Positions 54,760 to 63,044 are shown, numbered from the stretch's first letter. The stretch: 64,000 bases of DNA from Synechococcus sp. CC9311 (GCF_000014585.1 NC_008319.1:930001-994000); one strand, 5' to 3'. Numbers and translations: made by a program. The notes: generated by a model not told the origin, from the sequence alone.

Positions 54760-55380
54760 ATGTCTCCAGTGTCTCCGCGTAACACCGCTTTACTACTTAT
54801 AGGCTTTCAGAGGGATTATTTTGACCCTGATGGAATTCTTTACTCTGTTGTTGAAGAATCTCATCGCATTTCTGGAACCCTCGAGCATACAATCCAAGTC
54901 ATCGATAGCATCTTGGACACATCGATTACTATTGTTAATACACCAATCGTATTCAGTGAAAGTTATCATGAGATAGAGAATCCGATGGGTATTTTAAAAG
55001 CAATCAAAGATGCAGAGGCATTCAAAGTTGGTACAACTGGTGCTGAAACCCTGCCGCAGATTGAAAAGTATGGTGATCGAATTGTAATCATTCCAGGGAA
55101 GCGAGGTTTCAATGCATTTTCTAATACCGAATTGAAGGACTTGCTTGTTAAAAAAGGAATAGAACGACTTGTGATTGCAGGCTGCGTGACTTCTCTTTGT
55201 GTTAACGCCACTGCACTTGCTGCTAAGGAAAACGGCTTTGAAGTAACGATTTTATCCGACTGCACGTCCAGTCGAACGCCAGTTGAACAAGATATGTTCT
55301 GTAAGGAAATTTTTCCATTATTCACTGATGTAGTTGATCATAACGAATTTGCTAAAGCAATTGTTCGTGATTCTGACTGA
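54760..55380 (+). CDS. Isochorismatase-like cysteine hydrolase with Gly at the usual Asp
   Basis: 206 residues, isochorismatase fold. The Lys of the triad is in IIPGKRGFNAFSN (K114) and the nucleophile is in AGCVTSLCVNATALAA (Cys147, with Cys142 nearby). The first triad residue, normally the Asp of LVIDMQNDF, is replaced: the protein reads LLLIGFQRDYFDPDG, with Gly15. I recall related cysteine hydrolases with the same LIG-x-Q-x-D form. It shares one base with the next gene, so it is coupled to a sensor kinase. The hydrolysed amide or ester is unknown. Confidence 0.88.
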   Translation: MSPVSPRNTALLLIGFQRDYFDPDGILYSVVEESHRISGTLEHTIQVIDSILDTSITIVNTPIVFSESYHEIENPMGILKAIKDAEAFKVGTTGAETLPQIEKYGDRIVIIPGKRGFNAFSNTELKDLLVKKGIERLVIAGCVTSLCVNATALAAKENGFEVTILSDCTSSRTPVEQDMFCKEIFPLFTDVVDHNEFAKAIVRDSD

Positions 55381-56930
55381 TGACTATTGATCGTCATCAT
55401 GACCCAGACGCTACAGCAGTTGCTCAGTCAAGGCTAATTGAACGTCTTGCAGAGTCAGAACGAAGTATTAGGGATATTCTCGTTAACCTTCCGGTTATTG
55501 TCGCTCGTTTTGATAGGCATGGTAAAGGAGAAATTCAATTTGTTAATATGGCTTGGAATAGAATATTAGGCTTTGATATTAACTCAAGCATCGGAACTGC
55601 AATTGACTCATACGTGTTACCAGATGATCTAGAAAAGTGGAGAACACTCGTTAAGAATACTAAAAATACTGATCATGATGTCTCTGATAGTCAAGTTCGC
55701 TTTAAAGACTCAAAGGGTGAAATACACTGGCTAAAACTGAAGTTTGATCAGCGCGAAACTGGTGAGGCCATTGTCTTAATGGAAGACTTTACCGATAGAA
55801 GGCGTTTAGATGCCGAAGTGTTGCGTGCTCAGAGATTGGAGAGTATTGGCAGGCTTGCAGGTGGCTTAGCGCATGATTTCAATAATCTTCTGCAAGTTAT
55901 CATGGGGTATATTGATCTTAGTCAGAGATTAAATAACAACCAAGGGATTGATGCTAAGTATTTAAAGATTGCGAGTCAGGCTTGTCTCCGTGCAGCTGGG
56001 CTGACTAAGCAAATGTTGTCTTTTAGCAAAGGTGGAAATCCTGTTAGAATGATCTGGGCGTTGCAAGATGTTGTAAAAGAAGCGATGGAAATGAGCTTGC
56101 ATGGCTCTAACGTAAAAGCTTTTATCGAATGTGAGTCATCATTGCCTAATGTTGATATTGACTCTGGACAGATACATCAAGTCTTTAACAATATTATTCT
56201 GAATGCAGAACAATCAATGCCAGAAGGTGGTCAAATTAATCTCCATATTCGCAATGAATGGGATCGCAAAGATGGCAATTCAAGAGAGATGGTTGTTGTT
56301 GAGATAACTGATTGTGGAATTGGCATCAAACCAACGGATATGGAGAAGATTTTTGATCCGTTCTTTACGACTAAAGACCATGGCACAGGTCTTGGTTTGA
56401 CAAGTGCATATTGGATTGTCAAGCGGCATGATGGCGACTTGCAAATTAAAAGTGACATTGGCAAAGGAACGGTTGTTCGTGTTTCTTTGCCAGCTGTTCG
56501 GAATGCTGATACTCCTGTTAAGTCAGTAGTCGTCGATCAAAAGCCTATGAATTGTGCTCGAATATTAATTATGGACGATGAAGATATGGTGAGAACATCT
56601 CTTCGCCTAATGCTTGAAGAACATGGACATTCTGTTACTAGTACTGAGCATGGTCAGGAGTGTTTAGATGTCTATGTACGTGCCTTGGATGAGGGGGAGC
56701 CTTTTGATTTGGTGATACTGGATCTTACTATTTCTGGAGGCAAGGGCGGAATATGGACTATTGATCAGCTGAAAACAGTCAACTCATCAATCAAGGCAAT
56801 TGTAGCAAGTGGATACAGCCAAGATTCAATTTTGGCGGATTATCGAAAAAGTGGTTTTAGTGCTGTCCTGCAAAAACCATTCGATATGCAATCTCTTGCT
56901 AAATCATTGGCTAACGTTTTGAGACATTGA
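55380..56930 (+). CDS. Hybrid sensor histidine kinase: PAS, HisKA, ATPase, receiver
   Basis: 516 residues, no membrane segment, so a soluble sensor. Order: a helical start, PAS domain (about 25-130) with IVARFDRHGKGEIQFVNMAW, H-box LAGGLAHDFNNLLQVIMGYI (His165), N-box HQVFNNIILNAEQSM, G1 DCGIGI, F-box IFDPFFTTKDHGTGLGL, then a receiver (about 385-515) with RILIMDDEDMV and phosphoacceptor Asp448 in LVILDLTISGG. It is directly coupled to the hydrolase. Phosphotransfer to an external regulator or only to its own receiver cannot be told. Confidence 0.94.
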   Translation: MTIDRHHDPDATAVAQSRLIERLAESERSIRDILVNLPVIVARFDRHGKGEIQFVNMAWNRILGFDINSSIGTAIDSYVLPDDLEKWRTLVKNTKNTDHDVSDSQVRFKDSKGEIHWLKLKFDQRETGEAIVLMEDFTDRRRLDAEVLRAQRLESIGRLAGGLAHDFNNLLQVIMGYIDLSQRLNNNQGIDAKYLKIASQACLRAAGLTKQMLSFSKGGNPVRMIWALQDVVKEAMEMSLHGSNVKAFIECESSLPNVDIDSGQIHQVFNNIILNAEQSMPEGGQINLHIRNEWDRKDGNSREMVVVEITDCGIGIKPTDMEKIFDPFFTTKDHGTGLGLTSAYWIVKRHDGDLQIKSDIGKGTVVRVSLPAVRNADTPVKSVVVDQKPMNCARILIMDDEDMVRTSLRLMLEEHGHSVTSTEHGQECLDVYVRALDEGEPFDLVILDLTISGGKGGIWTIDQLKTVNSSIKAIVASGYSQDSILADYRKSGFSAVLQKPFDMQSLAKSLANVLRH

Positions 56931-57314
56931 ACAATGAGTTCACAATGTGTCTGCTCCGAGGTAAGGTCAGAATATTACTTCTAGATATGTGCTTTGTTAT
57001 TCTAGGAATAAATGATAAGGCTCTGTTTGATATTTGTTAGAATGAATGTAATCCTTGATGGTGATTCATCGCTATAGCAGTGGTAATTCAATTAATGATG
57101 TAAACGTGTGAGTATTGATAGTGGAAATTTGTCCGGAGTTCCAAGTTTTTAAATATCTATTGATGAAATGGATGATTACTCATATTGATAATTGCTTTGT
57201 GGTTTTGGAATGCGATAAATATATGGATTGATTTATGAGTGATTAAAAAAATGCCCCTTCTTTCTTTGAGGGTGCAGGTGTGTTGAGAAGCAACTTTAAC
57301 TGATGTGAGATTGC
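56931..57314. other. Intergenic region
   Basis: 384 AT-rich bases after the kinase gene. No gene; no strong terminator found. Confidence 0.3.
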
Positions 57315-57587
57315 TTAACCAATCCAGATACTTGTGTTTACGGAATCCATCACTGCTCCATTCGACTCCACATATTCTCTGTTATCACGAAGGAATTGTT
57401 CAGTAGCTCCTTCAGGAGCCTGAATGATTACGACTACCTGTTTGGGATCCTTAGGTGACACTCCACGGAAGAGAACTTGCATGGCGTAGCGGTCATGGAG
57501 TTCTGAGGTTTCTTTGCTGTCAAAGATTTGAACCCATTCATCCCAATTATTTGAGATGGACAGAGTCACGACTTCAGTCAGAAGCAT
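57315..57587 (-). CDS. DUF3764 family protein
   Basis: 90 residues: LSISNNWDEWVQIFDSKETS and VLFRGVSPKDPKQVVVIIQA, followed by ATEQFLRDNREYVESNGAVM. This is DUF3764, a ferredoxin-fold family typical of marine picocyanobacteria. Function unknown. A GAGAG ribosome binding site lies before ATG 57587. Confidence 0.85.
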   Translation of the reverse strand: MLLTEVVTLSISNNWDEWVQIFDSKETSELHDRYAMQVLFRGVSPKDPKQVVVIIQAPEGATEQFLRDNREYVESNGAVMDSVNTSIWIG

Positions 57588-57950
57588 TGGTTTCTCTCGT
57601 CTGAAATAAAGTTAAGCGGCCGTTTCAGGTCTCACAAGGGGGAAAGCCGACCGACTCACTGGTAAAACCCGGCTATCGGACACAAGAAAATCCCGCAAAC
57701 TACAAGCGTTTTGGAAGGTGCAGTGCTAGGGCCAGTTGGCATTGACGGGACCGTTCGTTAACTCTATGCAGATTTGGTGACTCTTGTCGTCACGATTACT
57801 TAAGAGGCTGAATAATTGTTCTTCCCTTTATGCCCCGGTAAACGTTTAACGCTGCCCCGTCAGATTATCCGAATTCACCGTAGAGCAAATCCAGAGTGGA
57901 AATAGTCTCAATAAAAACAATTATCATTCTTAGATTTTACTGGCAAGAAA
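57588..57950. other. Intergenic region between DUF3764 and metallothionein genes
   Basis: 363 bases. Contains the DUF3764 leader and part of the metallothionein control region. A stretch near 57620-57720 has several GC-rich complementary words but no clear terminator. Confidence 0.3.
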
Positions 57951-57965
57951 TGGGAATCATTTTCA
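57951..57965 (+). promoter_or_regulatory. Palindrome resembling a Zur/Fur box
   Basis: TGGGAATCATTTTCA fits TG-N2-AAT-N-ATT-N2-CA, a dyad of the Zur/Fur type (the consensus TGATAATNATTATCA is from memory). It lies 87 bases upstream of the metallothionein start. A second imperfect site with a TGATAAT half is near 57919-57933 on the minus strand. Promoter position not known. Confidence 0.45.
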
Positions 57966-58052
57966 CTATTGTGTTAATTGTGTGACACTCATCCAATTTT
58001 CAGCTTCTGTATTTCGGTCTGCTGTTAGAAGTATTGTAGATGGAATAAGCCA

Positions 58053-58229
58053 ATGACAGTAACAGTTGTAAAGTGTGCCTGTTCAAGCTGCACCTGTGAA
58101 GTAAGCAGTTCTTCTGCTATTTCTAGAAATGGCCATAGCTACTGCTCTGATGCCTGTGCAAGTGGTCACCGCAATAATGAGCCTTGCCATGACGCCGCAG
58201 GCGCTTGTGGTTGTAATTGTGGTTCTTGA
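58053..58229 (+). CDS. smtA: SmtA-type metallothionein
   Basis: 58 residues from ATG 58053: VVKCACSSCTCEVS, ISRNGHSYCSDACASGH, EPCHDAAGACGCNCGS. Ten cysteines (8, 10, 13, 15, 31, 35, 45, 52, 54, 56) and histidines 28, 39 and 46 match the arrangement of cyanobacterial metallothionein, which holds a Zn4 cluster with two or three His. It buffers zinc in the cytosol. The gene is under 60 codons and easily missed. A terminator follows. Confidence 0.93.
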   Translation: MTVTVVKCACSSCTCEVSSSSAISRNGHSYCSDACASGHRNNEPCHDAAGACGCNCGS

Positions 58230-58239
58230 CTATGCCGAA

Positions 58240-58267
58240 GGGAGTGAATTCACTCCCTTGTTTTTTT
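58240..58267 (+). terminator. Terminator after metallothionein
   Basis: GGGAGTGAATTCACTCCC (58240-58257) is a perfect palindrome, followed by TTGTTTTTTT. It lies 11 bases after the stop. Confidence 0.85.
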
Positions 58268-59080
58268 CGGTTTAGATCAACCCAATCCACCTCATCGACG
58301 CTGCCTACGTGGAGTTGCTGGGATCGTTCGCATTCCGATTTCATCTCCCCAGCTGGCTGGAAATAATCTTTCGAATGATTAGCTTTCACCCGTCTGGGTA
58401 ATCTCACCAAACTGCTCGCATGTGGCAGCAGCAGCCCAACTACGGCCAATACAAAGAGAAGTCCAGCGGTGAGGCCTGGCTGGTGAACAGGCTAGGAGCG
58501 ATGCTCAGCTCGGTTTGGTGAGCTTTTATTGGTTGGCAACGCTGCTCACCGCCTAACTAAGCCTGCACTTTGAGGGAGAGGGTATAAGGATGCATTTCAG
58601 GGTGGTGTATGAGACCCCTCAGGCCCTGATCAGTGTTCACGCAATTGGTTAAAGGAGATAAGCCATCAAGGAAGAGGGCCACCTAAGGGGTAAGGCAACC
58701 TCCCTTCCTCAGGGAAAGACGGTTGCTTCCTCTACGGACCGTCTCATTACGGGTGATGACTCCCGTCCCAATCCAACTTTGGTCCTTAAGGTTGTTTGTG
58801 TCTATGGTTATTCTTATGCCTATACCTATCGGAAAGAATGAAGACTTTTCTTCAATGGAAATACTAACTTAGCTTAAAAAGGATGTACTAATGTTTTGCT
58901 CTAATTCATCTAGGTAAGTGAATGGGGCAAGTCGAATGATCTCCAAATATCTAGTTATATAAAATTTACTGAATTCGTGGTTAGCGATCTCCCGGTCCGG
59001 AACCCAGCTATGTCCGGGGTTTCTGTTGCCAAATATGCTTCCTCAAGGTTTAAACTTTGCTGATTAAGCTTTTTATGAAA
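58268..59080. other. Intergenic region with an intact WQQQP mini-gene
   Basis: 813 bases. Contains the 33-residue frame at 58420. Around 58666-58770 the sequence has short complementary words (GGAAG/CTTCC, ACGGG/CCCGT), perhaps a folded RNA. A weak AACCC/GGGGTT hairpin lies near 59001-59022. The rest is unassigned. Confidence 0.35.
58420..58521 (+). CDS. Possible 33-residue Gln-rich mini-protein
   Basis: ATG 58420 to TGA: MWQQQPNYGQYKEKSSGEAW followed by LVNRLGAMLSSVW. The same reading in degenerate form at 51371 suggests a real ancestral protein. No domain known. Confidence 0.4.
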   Translation: MWQQQPNYGQYKEKSSGEAWLVNRLGAMLSSVW

Positions 59081-59881
59081 TCATTTCGATTCGATGTGTT
59101 CAAGGATAGCCACGGTAAGTGCATCTCCCTGTGTTTGTAAATAGGCATACCCTTTACTGTCTGAGCGAAGAATGGCTATGTAGTCGTATGACACGCCATA
59201 GGTATCCTGTTGCCGAATTCTTCCAATGCAATTATTAATTTGCGTGAAATTACCTTGATAAGTAGCAACTTCAAACTTTCCCGAGTAGGAGGAAATTGCA
59301 ACGCCTGACATCTTCCAGTTACTCCAGTTCTCTCTCTGAATCACTCTGTTGGATTGCCATCGACCATCCTTAAACTGATGGCCCTCCTGCAAGCTCAATA
59401 CTTCACCAGCAATCGTTTCTTTTGTACAAGACATTTTTGATTGCGGGAACCAACGCTCACTTGCAACAATGCCGGGTGTCACCATGATGCCAAAATGCAC
59501 ATCACCATTGGGTTTTAGTATTACATTGCTGTCCATGCCGCCGTCAGATCGGTCGACCTTGATTTTGCAATTGCCAATGTTCTTCCATTTGCCTGTGTAA
59601 GAATTTGTGCTGTATTTTGCTCCTTCTCTGAGGAAACGTGTTCCGTTTAAGGTTCCATCTGATTTCCAAGTTTCCAGCTGAAGTTGACCAATTGGGATTC
59701 TTTTCTTGCTTCCTTGGCTCACTATTAGGTATGTGCCAGTATTGGGCTCATTGCAAAATCCATCGACATTGGGGTTTGCCTTTGATGGTTCACTCAAAAG
59801 TGGCACAAGGAGTAGTCTAAGCAAAGGAATAGATAGCCATTCCTTGATGGGTAAATTGCAATTTAGATTTGATTTCAACAT
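59081..59881 (-). CDS. Secreted protein with an internal duplication
   Basis: 266 residues from ATG 59881 (the frame continues upstream to GTG 59929). A leader NLPIKEWLSIPLLRLLLVPL ends near PSKA. The mature part has two similar halves. Each has a 'Y-x-G-x-W/F ... I-x-N-C' core: TNSYTGKWKNIGNCKIKVDR and VATYQGNFTQINNCIGRIRQ. Function unknown; four Cys. It is distantly like the lipoprotein at 45.5 kb. Confidence 0.65.
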   Translation of the reverse strand: MLKSNLNCNLPIKEWLSIPLLRLLLVPLLSEPSKANPNVDGFCNEPNTGTYLIVSQGSKKRIPIGQLQLETWKSDGTLNGTRFLREGAKYSTNSYTGKWKNIGNCKIKVDRSDGGMDSNVILKPNGDVHFGIMVTPGIVASERWFPQSKMSCTKETIAGEVLSLQEGHQFKDGRWQSNRVIQRENWSNWKMSGVAISSYSGKFEVATYQGNFTQINNCIGRIRQQDTYGVSYDYIAILRSDSKGYAYLQTQGDALTVAILEHIESK

Positions 59882-60177
59882 TCCATCTGCCGTAAAGAAG
59901 ACTGAATTGAAATGATGCTCTACTTTCACCCGAAATAATTCAGGTGTGATCCTTTCATCAACTATTCTACGGTTTTGCTCCCATGCCTCATCCGATGCTT
60001 ACCAATATGTAGAACTACGACGACTGAGACAAATGACGATTGTTTTCGTCACTTAACAATCGTCATCAAAACTCATGATTTTGACCTCTCCCATCATCCC
60101 CATGAGTGGGTCTTTTGCTTGCCTACCGACCAGCGGTAAAGCCTAGGCATTGCACTCCATCTAATGAATGCCCCAAG
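59882..60177. other. Intergenic region
   Basis: About 300 bases; nothing supportable. Confidence 0.25.
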
Positions 60178-60306
60178 TTGCGTCGTCTTTCCCTGAGCGC
60201 TTCTGGCTTATGAATCTCTGTTGCTGTTTTGCCTGCCATTGGATCAGAAGACGTTGGTGCTGATGATCTTGGTGAGAAGAGCGTCAGCCTGAAGGACTTG
60301 GTCTAA
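60178..60306 (+). pseudogene. Interrupted secreted mini-gene, TGA at codon 12
   Basis: TTG 60178 reads LRRLSLSASGL then TGA at 60211, then continues ISVAVLPAIGSEDVGADDLG and EKSVSLKDLV to TAA. Read through, it would be a 42-codon exported peptide with a plausible signal sequence. One-base change would restore it. Confidence 0.4.
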
Positions 60307-60420
60307 GCAACAAAGGCATAGCGCCAGCTCTAACAACACCAAACCAAGCAGGCATTGGAGGGTTGTTGCTTTTCTCTGTTGCCTATATCAGCGTTTGGTG
60401 TCTTGATGCACTCGCCTGCG

Positions 60421-60513
60421 TCAACTTTGTTGATCATCACCATCATCACTCCATCCCGGCTTCAACGTCAGCGGCACATAGTGGAGTGCCTTGTTTCGGT
60501 CGGTGGCAGTCAT
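60421..60513 (-). CDS. Possible 30-residue peptide gene
   Basis: ATG 60513 reads MTATDRNKALHYVPLTLKPG then WSDDGDDQQS. The acidic tail and clean frame are suggestive, but no ribosome binding site is obvious. It lies in the upstream region of the Hli gene on the other strand. Confidence 0.25.
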   Translation of the reverse strand: MTATDRNKALHYVPLTLKPGWSDDGDDQQS

Positions 60514-60653
60514 AAGTGAAGTACTAACCGCCAATTTGCTCCCGTATAAACCGACTGAAAAGTTCCTTAAACCGTACCTCTCTTGACGGCTTGCCCATCT
60601 TCCTGACGGAACGAAGCAGGCATAGACCGTTTTGGTCCCTCTCGGAGACACCC

Positions 60654-60911
60654 ATGACCACCACCACACTCCGTTACAACGGCAGAGCTTTTATCTACGC
60701 ACCAACCAGCCTTGTCGCCAGAGATGGTGAAGAACACGGCAATGTGTACGCCAAAGAGCCGCGTCTGGAATTGGCCACACCAAATGCTGGTTGGGGCTTC
60801 CACGAGCGAGCAGAAAAGCTCATTGGTCGCCTAGCAATGATTGGATTCGTCGCTGCGACAGCGACAGAACTGATCAGCGGTGAGGGCTGGCTGCGCACCA
60901 TTGGGCTTTAA
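60654..60911 (+). CDS. hli: High-light-inducible protein (Hli, one-helix CAB family)
   Basis: 85 residues from ATG 60654. The CAB-type helix with chlorophyll ligands is in HERAEKLIGRLAMIGFVAAT, continuing ATELISGEG. The N-terminal half is a soluble extension. Hli proteins bind chlorophyll and carotenoid in thylakoids, dissipate energy and aid photosystem repair. A terminator follows at 60993. Confidence 0.93.
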   Translation: MTTTTLRYNGRAFIYAPTSLVARDGEEHGNVYAKEPRLELATPNAGWGFHERAEKLIGRLAMIGFVAATATELISGEGWLRTIGL

Positions 60912-60992
60912 CCCTGTACTCATCGATGTATTCAGCCCACTGATGATGCAATGGGACAAGAAGTTGATTGATCCAAAAGCAATCGCCATCAA

Positions 60993-61018
60993 CTGCCCCG
61001 CCACGAGCGGGGTTTTTA
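60993..61018 (+). terminator. Terminator after hli
   Basis: CCCCGC and GCGGGG pair around CACGA, followed by TTTTT. Nearly the same as the terminator after ferritin at 52.5 kb. Confidence 0.85.
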
Positions 61019-61073
61019 ATGCTGCAGGGAATGCTTTGAGGAGTAGCCACTTCCCAATGCTCTCGACACTCGC

Positions 61074-61118
61074 ATGACGCTGGCTCTGCTTCAGGAGCTA
61101 CTCATGGCATACACGTAA
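61074..61118 (+). pseudogene. Relic paralogous to the mini-gene at 52579
   Basis: ATG 61074 reads MTLALLQELLMAYT then TAA, matching MTLDLLQELLMAL at 52579. Both lie 56 bases after the same kind of terminator. Downstream the copies differ. Confidence 0.45.
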
Positions 61119-61183
61119 GGAATCAAGGCATCACTCCCTACCCATCCTTCTTCGTTGATGATGGTGTTACTCCATGTATTCGA

Positions 61184-61930
61184 GTGGTGAAGAATATTGA
61201 TCCACAGCAGCCGGTTGTGATTCTTGGAGGATTCCTGATTACAGCAGAGGCTTATGGACCTATGGCTGAATGGCTAAAGAACCAGGGAGTTTGTGATGCT
61301 CTGGTGGTTCCTATGACTCGATTGGATTGGCTTTTGACTATCTGGAAATTTGGATGGCGACGTGTGCTCGACCGTGTGGATGACATGGTCAAACAAGTTC
61401 AACAACAGTCGCCTAGTGGAAAAGTCACCTTGATTGGGCACAGTTCTGGTGGAGTGATGTTGCGCCTCTATCTCAGCGATGAACCTTTCGATGGAAGTAT
61501 TTATGCCGGTTCTAAAAAATGTGATCGCTTGGTTACGCTCGGAAGTCCTCATCAGGCAGTCCGCGCAACACCCTTGAGGGCGATGGTGGACCGCCGCTTT
61601 CCCGGATGTCATGAATCTGGAGTCGACTATGTCGCTATCGCGGGAATACTTGATTTGTCTAGTAATAATGCCTCAGCATTCAGCCGCAAGGGCGCTAATG
61701 CTAGTTACCTAAGAGCAATTGATGCTGATGACTGCCTCGGTGATGGACTGGTGCCAGTTGAGTCAGCTCTGCTTACAGGTGCCCGCTCTCTGATACAAGA
61801 CGACACTGCTCATGGTGGCTTATTTGGTGAGATCTGGTATGCGTCTACGCAACGTCTTGAAGAGTGGTGGGACTTTGCAGTGAATAGTGAATTCTCACAA
61901 GAGAATGCCAATTCTCAAATTGATGCATAA
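61184..61930 (+). CDS. Alpha/beta hydrolase (lipase/esterase-like)
   Basis: 248 residues. Core strand VVILGGFLITAEAYGPMAEW, nucleophile elbow LIGHSSGGVMLRLYLSD (Ser of GHSSG), Asp in DCLGDGLVPVESALL and His in TAHGGLFGEIWYA complete a triad. No signal peptide. ATG 61184 (GTG at 61181 overlapping possible). Substrate probably an acyl ester or lipid; unproven. Confidence 0.88.
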   Translation: MVKNIDPQQPVVILGGFLITAEAYGPMAEWLKNQGVCDALVVPMTRLDWLLTIWKFGWRRVLDRVDDMVKQVQQQSPSGKVTLIGHSSGGVMLRLYLSDEPFDGSIYAGSKKCDRLVTLGSPHQAVRATPLRAMVDRRFPGCHESGVDYVAIAGILDLSSNNASAFSRKGANASYLRAIDADDCLGDGLVPVESALLTGARSLIQDDTAHGGLFGEIWYASTQRLEEWWDFAVNSEFSQENANSQIDA

Positions 61931-61985
61931 ATGAATTGCATAGCAGTACTCTTCTTGTTGACTGCTGCACATGGGCCTTCCTTCT

Positions 61986-62180
61986 TCATTGCTCCCACCA
62001 AACAGGCTCAAACACCCAACCTTCAGTTGTCAATAACCAGCTCGACTGAAAGCGCACGGTTCCTCTCTGACTACCTGAGATGTACTTGCTAACGCATCCA
62101 TACCACCATCTGTGACGCCGTTGCTTTTCATCAACCCAATAGGCAATGTAGCTAAGTGGGTTAAGAGTAAGCACCCCCAT
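61986..62180 (-). CDS. Possible small hypothetical protein
   Basis: 64 residues starting MGVLTLNPLSYIAYWVDEKQ, Trp- and Tyr-rich (HRWWYG, FEPVWWEQ). No domain known. Doubtful. Confidence 0.3.
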   Translation of the reverse strand: MGVLTLNPLSYIAYWVDEKQRRHRWWYGCVSKYISGSQRGTVRFQSSWLLTTEGWVFEPVWWEQ

Positions 62181-62186
62181 CCTTGG

Positions 62187-62519
62187 TCATTGATTTGGCT
62201 TAAATTCGAAGCAGTTGCCACATGGTTTTACGTGAATTTCTTTTCCTGAAAATACAAAGCTTCCTCCGGCCAGGTTTTCGATATAGTCCATTGTAATGTT
62301 TTTTAAGTTATTTGCTTGTGCTTTTTCTGTAAATAACGTTAGGCCATTGCTTCTAGAGATAGGGGTTTCCAGATTTCCAGACGCGCTTACGGAAAACGAC
62401 CAAGAGGCGCATCCGCCTTTGGTGACACCTAAAAACATTTTACCGGCAATGCCATCTTGCGATACGAGTGAAAGGCGCATTAATTCAGAAGCAGCAGTCG
62501 GAGTGATATAGACGTTCAT
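62187..62519 (-). CDS. IscA/HesB-like iron-sulfur assembly protein with CxxC
   Basis: 110 residues in the A-type carrier fold: KMFLGVTKGGCASWSFSVSA gives the first Cys (37) and HVKPCGNCFEFK the C-terminal pair (Cys100, Cys103). In classical IscA the pair is CxC; here it is CxxC. It could still bind an Fe-S cluster or iron. It is a lone gene in the accessory region. Distant from SufA-type housekeeping copies. Confidence 0.75.
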   Translation of the reverse strand: MNVYITPTAASELMRLSLVSQDGIAGKMFLGVTKGGCASWSFSVSASGNLETPISRSNGLTLFTEKAQANNLKNITMDYIENLAGGSFVFSGKEIHVKPCGNCFEFKPNQ

Positions 62520-63044
62520 TTGTGAATTGAATATTTTTTACCTTAACTTGTTTTGGCGGCATCCTCTCCACATTAAGTACATGCTCCGGTGTAAATAATA
62601 CCTAGGAGTGTTTGTTTGCGATCGTCTCGAGGTTGTTAGTGCGATTCTCGTGGGTGCAACATGGGAATTTTGGTTAAGTCGTGAGAGGAGCTGCTTGGTA
62701 TGGTCAACTATATGTTTCCTTTGCAAGCAAAAAACGTGGTTTTTTTGGATCGCATTTCACAATTCCAATTGCAAATTGCAGCTTCAGGAACAGATATGAC
62801 TAATTAAATATTTTTGCCTTGCATAGGCTGTAAGGCCTCGATTCCACTTGGCATTCAAGAGCTCTGAATCGTTGCAGCTGCTTAGCTCTATCCGAGTGGA
62901 TGCTGCCTTTATTGATTGAGGTTCAGAAGGAAAAGCTTTGCACTAGAGGCTTAAAAGTGATATTTGTTTGTCTTTGATTTTTAACTTTGATCTGTTAAGT
63001 GATCGCCGTTTGATGGGTGAACTGACTATGGCACAGTGTTCTCT
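62520..63044. other. Intergenic region
   Basis: 525 bases. The frame at 62608-62799 is unsupported. No other feature seen. Confidence 0.3.

Noticed and set aside
60421-60803. Two long minus-strand frames overlapping the Hli start
   Set aside because: They overlap the clear Hli gene and encode no recognisable protein; only the small downstream 30-codon frame is kept as a weak candidate.
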